In this document: one piece after another, positions 35,840 to 44,275 of the stretch
Layout of the letters: each line of letters opens with the position of its first letter
Numbering within the stretch: the first letter of the stretch is position 1
Assembly (NCBI GenBank): GCA_029259715.1
Contig: JAJDEP010000014.1
Location: 186,001-250,000, forward strand
Source: Planctomycetota bacterium
GTDB lineage: Bacteria; Planctomycetota; B15-G4
Length of the DNA stretch: 64,000 nt
Reading direction: 5' to 3'
The notes under the pieces: model-generated
Seen by the model: only the letters and a program-made list of their open reading frames with translations
Database searches by the model: none
What the model was told of the DNA's origin: nothing
Position numbers and translations under genes: made by a program

Positions 35840-36025
35840 TCAGGCCGGCTGCGTGTCCCGCGGCATGGACACACCCACCCAGAGGTAGCGCAGCAGCTCG
35901 AGGTTGGAGCGCTGATCGGGTGACTGCCTGTAGTCGAGGCCGCCTGCCGGGATCTTCGTCGCCAGGTGCGCGGAGATGTCGCACTCCTGCAGGATCGAAT
36001 CGAGCAGGTCGTCCTTGTTCAGCAT
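35840..36025 (-). pseudogene. Truncated DinB-like protein (61 residues)
   Basis: The N-terminal 50 residues (DDLLDSILQECDISAHLATK, then YRQSPDQRSNLELLRYL) match the opening of DinB-like proteins of the DUF1569 kind, which normally run to about 150-180 residues. Here the frame stops after 61, 7 bp from the stop of the M50 gene, so the rest of the domain is missing. It may be a decayed gene or a small stand-alone protein. Two intact DinB-like genes occur in this window (36807 and 44272). Confidence 0.6.
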
Positions 36026-36083
36026 GGCCGGGCCCTTCGCGTGTCTGCCGGGGCGGATCGGGAGGGGGAGCAGGGCGGCCAGT

Positions 36084-36743
36084 CTATCCGATGGGCGGCA
36101 CGGGCCTCGCCTGGAGCGCCCCCGCCACGGTGGTGGTCACCGCGCCCTGTGTCACGGCGACTGCATCGTGGCGCGCGGCCTCCCGCTCGAAACCGATCAG
36201 GTCGAAGGGCACCGGAGGCAACGCCTCGTACTCGGGGAAGTCGAACTGGATCGGACACTCGTTGTCGAGTCTTCCGGCCGGCCCGGCGTCCATGGAGAGG
36301 CCCGTCATGCGGCAGGTGGCCGGGCGGTGCGCGTAGATCGAGCAGCGGCCTTCGGCATCCAGCGCGGGACAGGGCGCGGTGGCGAGCTGTTCGGTGAGTG
36401 CGTCGAAGACCGGTTCGGTCAGCGCGTCCACGTCCCACGGCGCGCCCCATCCCGGCCGGAGCCGGCCGTATTGCGCGAGTTGCTCGGCCGCCCGCCCCCG
36501 CAGCGCCGCCGCCTGGTCGGGCGGCAGCCGGGACAGGCCTTCGCCCACGAGCTGCGCGTCCGCCGGCGAGATGTCGAACACGCCGTGACAACACGCCGAG
36601 CACGAGGCCCGACACGGCACCACCCCGGGTCCGGCCTCGGCCACGCCCCGCCCGAACCAGGCGTCGAGGGTCTCGAGCAGCGCGCGGTAGATGGCGCGCA
36701 GCTCTTCGAGGGGCGGAGTCTTCTTGGTGGTTCTCTTGGCCAT
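36084..36743 (-). CDS. YkgJ-family cysteine-cluster protein
   Basis: 219 residues. The cysteine pattern CRASCSACCHG near 44-54 and then CPALDAEGRCSIYAHRPATCRMTG near 125-148 is the YkgJ signature, proposed to bind zinc or an iron-sulfur cluster. Biochemical role unknown. A conserved DNECPIQF follows. The N-terminus is basic. It is divergent from a DinB gene, and both starts are preceded by the same inverted ACGGTAGGAT element. Confidence 0.85.
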   Translation of the reverse strand: MAKRTTKKTPPLEELRAIYRALLETLDAWFGRGVAEAGPGVVPCRASCSACCHGVFDISPADAQLVGEGLSRLPPDQAAALRGRAAEQLAQYGRLRPGWGAPWDVDALTEPVFDALTEQLATAPCPALDAEGRCSIYAHRPATCRMTGLSMDAGPAGRLDNECPIQFDFPEYEALPPVPFDLIGFEREAARHDAVAVTQGAVTTTVAGALQARPVPPIG

Positions 36744-36752
36744 GGCGGCCCC

Positions 36753-36758
36753 ATCCTA
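36753..36758 (-). promoter_or_regulatory. Candidate -10 box (TAGGAT) of the YkgJ gene
   Basis: It lies 9 nt before ATG 36743, within ACGGTAGGAT (minus strand). The identical 10-mer drives the other way 33 bp further on. Confidence 0.45.
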
Positions 36759-36794
36759 CCGTCCGCGCGAGCACGGCAGCCCCCCAGGTCACGG

Positions 36795-36800
36795 TAGGAT
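36795..36800 (+). promoter_or_regulatory. Candidate -10 box (TAGGAT) of the DinB gene
   Basis: It lies 6 nt before ATG 36807, within ACGGTAGGAT. No Shine-Dalgarno is present. Confidence 0.45.
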
Positions 36801-36806
36801 TGCGCC

Positions 36807-37355
36807 ATGCCCTTCGACACCTTCCTCCCCCAGGTCATCGCCCAGTACCGCCAGTACAAGACGTACTGCGAACGCGCCGCCGCGCAGGTGGCCGACGACG
36901 TCTTCTTCGCCGTGCACGGTGACTTCCCCCTCTCCGTCGGCGTGCTCATGAAGCACCTGGCCGGCAACCACGCCTCACGCTGGCGCGACTTCCTCACTGC
37001 CGATGGGGAGAAGGCGTCCCGCGCCCGCGACGACGAATTCGTGCACGCCGGCGAGACCCGTGCGCAGATCATGACCGCCTGGGACGCCGCGTGGGACATC
37101 ACCCTCGGCTCGCTCGAGTCCCTCGGCACTGACGACCTCGGCGCCACCATCACCATCCGCGGCGAGCCCATGACGGCCCTCGAGGCCATCCAGCGCAACC
37201 TGGCCCACCTCGCCTATCACGCCGGGCAGGTCGTGCTGCTCGCGCGTCACTTCGCCGGCGACGGTTGGCAGACGCTCAGCGTGCCCGTCGGCGGGTCGGA
37301 GGCCTTCAATCAGGAGATGCGCGCCGAACACGGCGACTGGTCGGATCGCGCCTAG
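36807..37355 (+). CDS. DinB-superfamily protein (DUF1572 type)
   Basis: 182 residues, a four-helix DinB-like protein. The metal-binding histidines fit the family pattern: one in LMKHLAGNHASRW (helix 2) and two in NLAHLAYHAGQVVLLARH (helix 4). Members include thiol-dependent transferases and hydrolases; most, including this subgroup, are uncharacterised. SVPVGGSEAFN near the end is typical of DUF1572. It is divergent from the YkgJ gene. Confidence 0.85.
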   Translation: MPFDTFLPQVIAQYRQYKTYCERAAAQVADDVFFAVHGDFPLSVGVLMKHLAGNHASRWRDFLTADGEKASRARDDEFVHAGETRAQIMTAWDAAWDITLGSLESLGTDDLGATITIRGEPMTALEAIQRNLAHLAYHAGQVVLLARHFAGDGWQTLSVPVGGSEAFNQEMRAEHGDWSDRA

Positions 37356-37420
37356 GGCCGAGTCCCCCCCAGCCATACCCCCGCGACGCCTAGGACGGGG
37401 CGCCGCGGCCATGCTCATCG

Positions 37421-40400
37421 CTACGGCGTCGAGGCCCGAATCCCGTCCGAGAGGCTGATGCCTCCGAGGGCCGCAGAGTCATCGACGAGGAACTGGAACC
37501 ACAGTTGCGTGCCCGCGGGGATGTTGGTCGGCCAGGGCGCGGTGAGTTGCACGGCACCGGTACCGTCGGTCACGAGCAGGAACTGGGCCAGGAAATCGAG
37601 CGTGTGCAGCGTACCGCCGAGGATTGCCGTCGGCGTCGACTGGCTCGAGATCCACAGGAGCGTTGGCGCGCTGGGGCGGGCGCCGACGAGTGCGATGGTT
37701 GTGAGCGAGCCGGGAGTGAGCTGCCCTTCACCATCGAGATCAGGCCGGCCGAGGAGGCCTTCGCTGGCGCCGCCGAGACTGACCCAGTTGGCCGGCGACG
37801 CAGAGATGGAGAGGACGCGATCGGCGCCATCCGAGCTGTTCTGGAAGCGTCGGTCGTAGGCGATGACGCGCACGCGCACATCGGGGATGCCCGTGCTCGG
37901 TGGTAGCACCCAGTTGAATCTGGTGGCCGTTCCGGGCAGGCCCTCGACGAGATAGTGCCAGGTGTGGCCCGCGTCGTAGCTGGCCTGCAGGCTGACGCTG
38001 CGCACGGTCTGGTCGTCGGCCGCCGTCCAGGTCACGGGAATCGTGTCGCCTCCGATGAAGGAGGTACCGTCGAGGGGCGTGAGCATGGTCACACTGGGCG
38101 GAGCGTCACCCAGGCGCGCGTCGGGACGAATCGTGAACGGTTCGGAGAAGAACGTCTTCGATCGATTCGAAGTGCCTTGGTTGGTGATGCGCACGCGGGC
38201 CACGTCGGTGCTCGCGAACGGGATGCCCATGCTGTCGCCGGGCAAGCAACTCGAGAAGGTCGTGCCGATGCCCACGGCCGTGCCGTCGGCGCCAAGCTCG
38301 ATGGCGATCTCGAACCAGCCGAGCGGGCCGGACAATCCGCTTGATTCGTAGCAGAGTTGACTGGCTTCACCGATGCCGCCCGCCGCGAAGGGACCGCTCA
38401 CATCCGAGAGGATCGGCAACGTGCCGGTGATCTCGTTGGACGGGATCAGGTGGTCGGAGGAATCCCAACCTTCCTGCCCCGCAGTGTCGATGGCGACCAC
38501 GCGGATGCGCGGCAGCGTGCCGTTCACCATGAAGCCGATGTCGGGCACCACCCACTCCCACGAACGCGCCGTACCCGGCAGCTCGTCGGCGATGATCACG
38601 ATGCCGGCGGCATCGAGCGGGTGATCAAACTCGACCCGATGGGCAACCACTCCCTGGTCGTCCTCGGAGGACCATCTCAGGATCACCTTCGAGTGTGGCT
38701 CCATCAGCGCAGCGTGACGCTGCAGGCGAACGATCGGCGGGTGATCGGTGTAGTCCGGCCGCGCCGTCAGGAATGGTGCGGTGATCACGAGTGAGTTGGC
38801 CGAATCGCCGAGCCCACCGGGATTGTCAGGCGCCGCGGCCCCACTCGGATCACCCCACCAGTTGTTCGGTGCATCGGCGATGTGGGTCAGGTGCTGCACG
38901 CCCATGCCGTTGCCCTCGAAACTGTTGGCACCGGTCGCGCCGTCGAGACCGCCCGGGAAGTTGTCGCCCCACGCACCGACGCCGTTGTCGATGAACTGCG
39001 TCTTGCGCACGACGGCATCGTTCTGCATGCCGAAGGCGTTGTTGCGGATGATACAGCTGTCGATAAAGCCGCCGAAGCTGGACGAGTTGAAGCGCGCGCC
39101 CACCTCACCGCCATCGATGATGCAGTGCTCGAAGCGGTGGAACTTCTGCAGACCCTGCCACTTCTGCCCCGGGATGAGGCGATCGAAGACGACCGGGTCC
39201 GTGGGTGTGCCGCGGGCCCGGGCCGTGCCGTCGACACCCCACAGCTCGGCCAGCGGCCCGAGCTGCACGTGGACGCCGGGCAGGATGTCGATCGTCCCGG
39301 CGCTGTAAAAGTCGGGGATGGCGTAGGGGATGCCTGTATCGGCCCACACATTGCCACCCACCAGCCCAGTGGAGTTGGCCTCGACGAGCACATGGTTGTT
39401 CAGGTTGCCGGTGGCCGGCAGCACGCTCCCGTCGAGGAATCCGCTGCCGCCGATCTGCGCGGGATACTGGTTGCCGTTGATCGTCACGTTGGGTCCGACC
39501 AGCACGTTGGCGGCCGCCAGCCAGAGCCCCGCCTCGGCGCTGTTGGTGATTGAAACATTGTCGAGGAACAGGGGCTGCTGGAAGAACTGCAGGTTCAGCC
39601 CGGTCTGGGGCGAGCCGTCGAAGGACAGGTTGTCGAGCACCGGCGGGTTGCCACCGAACTCCGCAAAGCTGCTCTGGAAGGTCGAATTCGTCAGGCGCAG
39701 CGAGCATGAGCCGAGTCGCACGATCGAGCCGTCGAACTGGCACTGGTCGATGTCGATGAACGGTGGCAGGCTCGCCGAGCCGCCCGTCCAAAACGTACTG
39801 CCCGCAATGAAGGCGACGTTGCGCAGGATGGTGCTGCTCGGGCCGCTCACCTCGACCTGCACCCCCACGACAGCCTGGTCGAGATCGAGGGTGCCACCGC
39901 GGACATCGAGGCTGTCGAAGCCTTGCAGCGTGACCGGCTGACCGGGGAGGCCGTGGCCGATCAGGCTGCCGTCCAAGGTCAGGGTGGCCGTGAGGGCCAG
40001 GTCGACGACGACACCCGGCTCGACGATGACCGTGCTGCCGGACGGGATGGTGGTGATCTCGGTGAAGGCGATGGGGCTCATCGCGGCTGTCCACACGGCC
40101 GTCTCGCCCGGGCCGGGGATCGGCGGTCCTGCCGCCACGGCACCGATCGTCAGGTTGTCGATCTGGATGCCGCCCTTGAAGTCGTCATCGGTCGGTGCTG
40201 GCGGGATGTGGAAGCGGAACGCGATGCGTCCACTGCCGGGCAGGATCACGGCCCGGTCCGACCAGACGTGCGTCAACGGGTCGGGGAAATCGGCCAGCAA
40301 CGTGTCGAAGTCTCCCACGTCGTCGGAGTTGTTGCCGGTGTCCGTCTGTCCCGAAGACGAATAGCGGACCTCGAAATGGCCGGTCCCCGGCGGTGAGAAG

Positions 40401-40819
40401 AACCCCGGTAGGACGCTCGAGATCTTGAAGCGCAGCTCATCTCCGGCGATCTGCCCCGGGATGGCGGGCAGGATCGCCCACGAACTGGCCTCGGGTTCGT
40501 TGAAGTTGAACCACTGGCTCACCGTCTGATTCACGTTGAGCGCGGCATTGCCTTGGTAGGCGTAATTCCAACGCGTCCAGTCGCCCGAGCTGACCGGGTC
40601 GCTCTGGTTGCGGAATTGCCAGCCTGCCGCGATGAGGCCATCGGGGCCGTGGTTGCTGCCCACGATGAAGCCCGCACTCTCGAAGCCTTCAGAATAATTC
40701 GCCTGAGCTCTCAGACCGATGGCCAGCGTGGCCATGACGAACAGCACCTGGGCGAAAAAGGCGAGGCGCACGGGCAAGTCGTCGAACGTGGCGCGGGACG
40801 GGCTGGGGCGTGTGAGCAT
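37421..40819 (-). CDS. Large secreted beta-helix protein with shared C-terminal module
   Basis: 1132 residues. Signal peptide (RLAFFAQVLFVMATLAIGLRAQA). About 40-250 looks like a jelly-roll 'choice-of-anchor' domain (FEVRYSSSG, IQIDNLTIG). About 270-700 is a right-handed parallel beta-helix with short Asn/Ile-rich turns (FEHCIIDGGEVGARF, IDSCIIRNNAFGMQ), as in surface polysaccharide lyases and adhesins. Two immunoglobulin-like units follow, each with the phrase 'W-VP--G-----RVRVIA-D'. The last 120 residues form a module shared with the NHL proteins at 42827 and 44950. No catalytic residues can be assigned. ATG 40819 has AGGAGG upstream; the frame runs on to 40975 without a better start. Confidence 0.85.
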   Translation of the reverse strand: MLTRPSPSRATFDDLPVRLAFFAQVLFVMATLAIGLRAQANYSEGFESAGFIVGSNHGPDGLIAAGWQFRNQSDPVSSGDWTRWNYAYQGNAALNVNQTVSQWFNFNEPEASSWAILPAIPGQIAGDELRFKISSVLPGFFSPPGTGHFEVRYSSSGQTDTGNNSDDVGDFDTLLADFPDPLTHVWSDRAVILPGSGRIAFRFHIPPAPTDDDFKGGIQIDNLTIGAVAAGPPIPGPGETAVWTAAMSPIAFTEITTIPSGSTVIVEPGVVVDLALTATLTLDGSLIGHGLPGQPVTLQGFDSLDVRGGTLDLDQAVVGVQVEVSGPSSTILRNVAFIAGSTFWTGGSASLPPFIDIDQCQFDGSIVRLGSCSLRLTNSTFQSSFAEFGGNPPVLDNLSFDGSPQTGLNLQFFQQPLFLDNVSITNSAEAGLWLAAANVLVGPNVTINGNQYPAQIGGSGFLDGSVLPATGNLNNHVLVEANSTGLVGGNVWADTGIPYAIPDFYSAGTIDILPGVHVQLGPLAELWGVDGTARARGTPTDPVVFDRLIPGQKWQGLQKFHRFEHCIIDGGEVGARFNSSSFGGFIDSCIIRNNAFGMQNDAVVRKTQFIDNGVGAWGDNFPGGLDGATGANSFEGNGMGVQHLTHIADAPNNWWGDPSGAAAPDNPGGLGDSANSLVITAPFLTARPDYTDHPPIVRLQRHAALMEPHSKVILRWSSEDDQGVVAHRVEFDHPLDAAGIVIIADELPGTARSWEWVVPDIGFMVNGTLPRIRVVAIDTAGQEGWDSSDHLIPSNEITGTLPILSDVSGPFAAGGIGEASQLCYESSGLSGPLGWFEIAIELGADGTAVGIGTTFSSCLPGDSMGIPFASTDVARVRITNQGTSNRSKTFFSEPFTIRPDARLGDAPPSVTMLTPLDGTSFIGGDTIPVTWTAADDQTVRSVSLQASYDAGHTWHYLVEGLPGTATRFNWVLPPSTGIPDVRVRVIAYDRRFQNSSDGADRVLSISASPANWVSLGGASEGLLGRPDLDGEGQLTPGSLTTIALVGARPSAPTLLWISSQSTPTAILGGTLHTLDFLAQFLLVTDGTGAVQLTAPWPTNIPAGTQLWFQFLVDDSAALGGISLSDGIRASTP

Positions 40820-40934
40820 GGGTTTCCTCCTGCCGCATTGTCGAGCAAGCCCCATGCCAAAGTCTCGTGTCCAGTTCCCCCGGCTGGACGAGTTGGCAGG
40901 AAATCCTCGTGTCCACTTACCGGACTCGAAGTCC
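40820..40934 (-). promoter_or_regulatory. Structured leader with alternative hairpins
   Basis: On the minus strand, in order: a GGACT-TCG-AGTCC hairpin (40922-40934); GTGGACACGAG (40906-40916); TTTCCTGCC (40895-40903); CTCGTCCAG (40884-40892); CTGGACACGAG (40864-40874); then the ribosome site GGCAGGAGGAAA (40823-40834) and ATG. CTCGTCCAG can pair with either flanking copy, and TTTCCTGCC is complementary to the ribosome site with a 3-nt bulge. The layout would suit a translational switch. This is by-eye complementarity only. Confidence 0.35.
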
Positions 40935-40999
40935 ACGACTGCGACACCATGCGCAAGAAGCACAGGGACTGGCACGGGAACCAGAGCGGCAATCCGCGC

Positions 41000-41467
41000 C
41001 TAAGACCGAGCCTTGCCCCACCCGATGGACCGCGAGGATCGGCTCGGCTCGCCTTCGTGGCGCGTGAGAGTCAGCTGCCAGACCACGTACTCCTCCCGAC
41101 CCGTCGTCGCCAACAGCGTTCCGAGGTCGTAGGAGTCGGCCACGTTCTCGTCGATGGGGTGGGTGAGGGTGTAGAGCGTCCGGTCGCGGTCCGCGTCGAA
41201 GACGAGGTCGCCCTCCTGGGGCATGGCAAACACCCTGACTTCCCACTGAGAGAAGACCTGGGTGAACGCGACGGGGTCCTTCACCACCAAGCGGAACTTG
41301 CCCGTCCTCAGGGTCCAGTCTTCATCGATGACCGGCAGGAGGTCCGTCTCGATGCGGTGGCTGTCGGACTCGAACAGCATCAGCGCGGGGTCGCTGCATC
41401 CGCCCAGTGAACCGGGCGCACCGAGAGCGAAGAAAGCGATGATTCCGCCCGTCAGCAGACTCCTCAT
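41000..41467 (-). CDS. Small lipoprotein of unknown function, coupled to M23 gene
   Basis: 155 residues with a lipoprotein signal (LLTGGIIAFFALGAPGSLGGC). The mature part has mixed beta strands (WTLRTGKFRLVVKDP, WEVRVFAMPQEGDLVFD) and ends in a basic Ser/Arg tail; no family is recognised. Its ATG (41467-41465) overlaps the stop of the upstream M23 peptidase (ATGA), so translation of the two is coupled and they probably work at the same envelope site. The first M23 copy (25374) has no such partner. Confidence 0.75.
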   Translation of the reverse strand: MRSLLTGGIIAFFALGAPGSLGGCSDPALMLFESDSHRIETDLLPVIDEDWTLRTGKFRLVVKDPVAFTQVFSQWEVRVFAMPQEGDLVFDADRDRTLYTLTHPIDENVADSYDLGTLLATTGREEYVVWQLTLTRHEGEPSRSSRSIGWGKARS

Positions 41468-42570
41468 CGACCGTCGCCCGCGGGCGGCGCATCTTTCGAC
41501 CGCACCCCCGCAGGCTCCTTGCTCGTGGGCGGCGCGTCCTTGGGCCGCACGGCCTGCCCCTTCACCGGCTCGCCGCGCTCGTAGAGCACGCCGTTCGCAC
41601 GGTAGTCCGTGAACTGGATCGGCTTGCCCTTGCCCGCGGAAAAGACCGGCGTGTCCTGCAGGTGGATGTGGATGTGCGGCTCGGTGGTGTTGCCGCTGTT
41701 GCCGCACAGCCCGAGGAAATCGCCGGCCTTCACGCGGTCGCCTTTCTTCACGGCGACGGAGCCCTGCCGAAAGTGGGCCATGAGCGTGTACTCGTCGTTG
41801 CCATGGTCGAGGATCACGAAGTTGCCCAGCGGGTTGGCCGGGTCCATCACGCCGGGCGCGTTGTCGGGCCGGTCGTCGCCGGCGTCGAAGACCAGGCCGT
41901 CGGCGGGCGCGAGCACCCGCTTGCCGTAGGCGTAGTAGTCCTCGTTGTCCTTGCCCTCGCCCGCGTGGGTCTTGCCCCCCTGCACGATCAGGATGTCGTA
42001 GGCGAAGCGTTGGTCGACGGTGTACGCGTGGTAGTTCTGCGCGAGGGTGCGGCCGCCCCACACCACGAACCACTCCTCGTCGAAGGGCAGGCGGAAGGTC
42101 GCCTTGGTCTCGTAACCGAGGTACTCGCTCTCCGACTCGACCTGGATCGGCCGGATGGAGAAGCCCTCGATGCCCAGGTCGTCGCCGAAGACCCAGCTCA
42201 CCTGGATCAGCAGGTCGGTCTTCTCGAAGCGCGACGTGCGCAGGTAGGTGCGCAGCGCGCCGAGGCGCATGATCTCCTCGGTCACCACGGCCTTCTCGGC
42301 GCCCATCTGCTCCTGCACGGCGGCGCGGAAGCCCTGCAGCCCCTCGATGGTTCCGAGCGCGCCCTGCAACGTGGTCGAGCACTCGTCCCAGAGTGAATCG
42401 AGATCGCTGTCGTAGAAGCGTTGCGTGCAGTCGCGGCCCATGGCCATCGGCGCGGCGTCGTCGGCCGCCGGGGCCGCGCCGGTCTCGTCGTCGAGGCCCA
42501 TCGCCGGCGCGCCCGGCGCAACGACGAGCACGGAGACCAGCGTCATCAGCAAGACGGGCAGCGTCAGCAT
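41464..42570 (-). CDS. Exported M23-family peptidase, paralogue 2
   Basis: 368 residues, homologous along its length to the gene at 25374. Signal peptide (LLMTLVSVLVVAPGAPAMG), a DUF3887-like N-terminal domain with the shared GRDC start, then the M23 domain: YHAYTVDQRFAYDIL, LMAHFRQGSVAVKKGDRVKAGD and TEPHIHIHLQD with the HxH zinc pair. The 25-residue C-terminal extension (Pro/Lys/Asp-rich, KDAPPTSKEP then SKDAPPAGDG) is absent from the other copy and contains a short internal repeat. A 20-bp tandem repeat sits just upstream of the start. Confidence 0.88.
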   Translation of the reverse strand: MLTLPVLLMTLVSVLVVAPGAPAMGLDDETGAAPAADDAAPMAMGRDCTQRFYDSDLDSLWDECSTTLQGALGTIEGLQGFRAAVQEQMGAEKAVVTEEIMRLGALRTYLRTSRFEKTDLLIQVSWVFGDDLGIEGFSIRPIQVESESEYLGYETKATFRLPFDEEWFVVWGGRTLAQNYHAYTVDQRFAYDILIVQGGKTHAGEGKDNEDYYAYGKRVLAPADGLVFDAGDDRPDNAPGVMDPANPLGNFVILDHGNDEYTLMAHFRQGSVAVKKGDRVKAGDFLGLCGNSGNTTEPHIHIHLQDTPVFSAGKGKPIQFTDYRANGVLYERGEPVKGQAVRPKDAPPTSKEPAGVRSKDAPPAGDGR

Positions 42571-42592
42571 CGGGTCGATTCCACGCAGAGGA

Positions 42593-42652
42593 CGGCGGGC
42601 CCACGGGGAAGGCGGCGGGCCCACGAGGCAGGCGGCAGGCCCACAGCATAGG
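42593..42652. repeat. 20-bp tandem repeat upstream of the M23 gene
   Basis: Three units start at 42593, 42613 and 42633. Units 1 and 2 agree at 18 of 20 bases, 2 and 3 at 14 of 20 (core CGGCGGGCCCAC). A fourth, decayed unit may reach back to 42573, three bases from the M23 start codon. Confidence 0.75.
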
Positions 42653-42743
42653 AGATGCATCACAGCCGTGAGGGCCCGGGGTGTGTCGTGTCGATGTTCG
42701 CCGACGGGTCGAACCGGGTCTCCACGGAGCCCTTGTTCCACCC

Positions 42744-42749
42744 TATGAT
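42744..42749 (+). promoter_or_regulatory. Candidate -10 box (TATGAT) of NHL gene 1
   Basis: It lies 77 nt before ATG 42827. The leader then contains CCCGGG (42753-42758) and CCCGGG (42767-42772), which can pair as a 6-bp hairpin, and AAGAGGA before the start. Confidence 0.35.
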
Positions 42750-42826
42750 GGTCCCGGGGAAGGGCGCCCGGGTCTGCTCGTCCCCCGACCGATCCCCGTC
42801 GCTCCTCCACATCAAGAGGACTCCCC

Positions 42827-44275
42827 ATGCGCCCCGCGTTCGCACTCGCGCTCGTTTCCGCCCTCTCCGCGGCCGTCGCCTTCGCGCCCTCCGCCGCGGC
42901 CCAGCTGGTCGAGGAGGTCATGGACACCACCGGCGACGGCCTCAACGACCTCGACTTCCCGGGCTACCTGGCCGTCGACGGCACCGGCAACCTGTTCGTC
43001 ACGGGTCGCGCGAGCGACAACGTGTTCACGCTCACGCCGGCCGGCACCATCACCGAGATCATCGACAGCACCGGCGACGGCGGCGGGAACGTCCTCGACA
43101 ACCCGTTCGGCATCACCACCGACGGTTTCGGCAACGTGTTCGTCACCGGCAACGGCAGTAACAACGCCTTCAAGGTCACGCCCGGCGGCACGGTCACCGA
43201 GATCATCGACATCCTGGGTGACGGCACCAACTTCATGAGCCAGCCCCTCGGCCTCGACCTCGACGGCTCGGGCAACGTCTACGTGGCCGCCTCGGGCACC
43301 GACAACGTGTTCAAGGTCACCCCCGGCGGCGTGATCACCGAGATCATCGACTCGACGGCGGGCGGCGCCGGCACCTTCGACTTCGCCAACGGCATCGTCG
43401 TCAACAGCACGGGCGACGTCTACGTGGCCGGCAGCGTCAGCGACAACGTGTTCAAGATCCCGCCCTTCGGGCCCATCGTCGAGGTCCTCGACGCGGCCGG
43501 CGACGGCGCCAATCCCTGCGACTTCCCCGTGAACCTCGTCGTCGACAGCAACGACAACGTCTACGTGACCTGCCAGTTCAGCCACAACGTGTTCAAGCTC
43601 AGCCCCGGTGGGACGATCACCGAGGTGCTCGACGCCACGGGCGACGGCGGCGGCAACACCCTGAGCGCCCCGACCGGCCTGGCCATCGACGCTGAGGACA
43701 CCCTCTACGTGGTGGGCAACGGCAGCGACAACGTGTTCAGCGTCACCACCGGCGGCGTGATCACCGAGATCCTCGACGCGACGGGTGGAGGCGTGGCCAC
43801 CTTTGACCTGCCTTGGGGCGTGGCCACCGACGGCGCCTGCAACGTCTTCGCCTCGGGCCTGTTCTCCGAGAACGTCTTCCGCATCCAGCGCGAGGGCGCC
43901 GGCAACTGGGAGAACCTCGGCTGCGCCACGGTGGGCACCTTCGGCGAACCCTGCCTGATCGGCACCGGCACGCTGGTGGGCGGCACGCCCCTCTCCTTCG
44001 AGCTGACCAACACGGTGGCGGGCACGCCGGCGATCCTGGCCATCTCCTTCGCAGAGGGTTCGTTCTTCGCGTTCGGCGGCATCACCAAGCCGGCCGTCCC
44101 CTGGGGTGCACAGTTCATCCTGGTCACGAACCCGAGCGGCGCCCTGAGCCTGCCCATCGCGAGCTTCCCGACGCTGCCGTCGGGCTTCACCATCGTGGCC
44201 CAATACTTCATCGAAGACTTCGGCAGCCCCCACTCGGTGGTGCTGTCCAACGCCATCAAAGGAATCGTGCCTTGA
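42827..44275 (+). CDS. Secreted NHL-repeat beta-propeller protein, copy 1
   Basis: 482 residues. Signal peptide (ALALVSALSAAVAFAPSAAAQ). Then about seven units of roughly 48 residues, each with 'G-V-DG-GNVFVTG-GS-NVFKVTPGGT-TEIID-TGDG', the mark of an NHL-type propeller. The last 120 residues form the shared module described under findings (NWENLGCATVGTFGEP... to SNAIKGIVP). NHL propellers bind protein or polysaccharide; no enzymatic residues are seen. AAGAGGA precedes the ATG. Its stop overlaps the TTG start of the DinB gene. Confidence 0.85.
   Translation: MRPAFALALVSALSAAVAFAPSAAAQLVEEVMDTTGDGLNDLDFPGYLAVDGTGNLFVTGRASDNVFTLTPAGTITEIIDSTGDGGGNVLDNPFGITTDGFGNVFVTGNGSNNAFKVTPGGTVTEIIDILGDGTNFMSQPLGLDLDGSGNVYVAASGTDNVFKVTPGGVITEIIDSTAGGAGTFDFANGIVVNSTGDVYVAGSVSDNVFKIPPFGPIVEVLDAAGDGANPCDFPVNLVVDSNDNVYVTCQFSHNVFKLSPGGTITEVLDATGDGGGNTLSAPTGLAIDAEDTLYVVGNGSDNVFSVTTGGVITEILDATGGGVATFDLPWGVATDGACNVFASGLFSENVFRIQREGAGNWENLGCATVGTFGEPCLIGTGTLVGGTPLSFELTNTVAGTPAILAISFAEGSFFAFGGITKPAVPWGAQFILVTNPSGALSLPIASFPTLPSGFTIVAQYFIEDFGSPHSVVLSNAIKGIVP

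Noticed and set aside
37356..37420. Terminator between the convergent DinB and beta-helix genes
   Set aside because: The gap is GC-rich but I could find no clean inverted repeat or T-tract.
41000..42570. Single long minus-strand frame covering the lipoprotein and most of M23 paralogue 2
   Set aside because: The lipoprotein frame is open leftwards through the M23 gene, but the signal peptides, the ATGA overlap and the HxH motif in the other frame show two separate genes.
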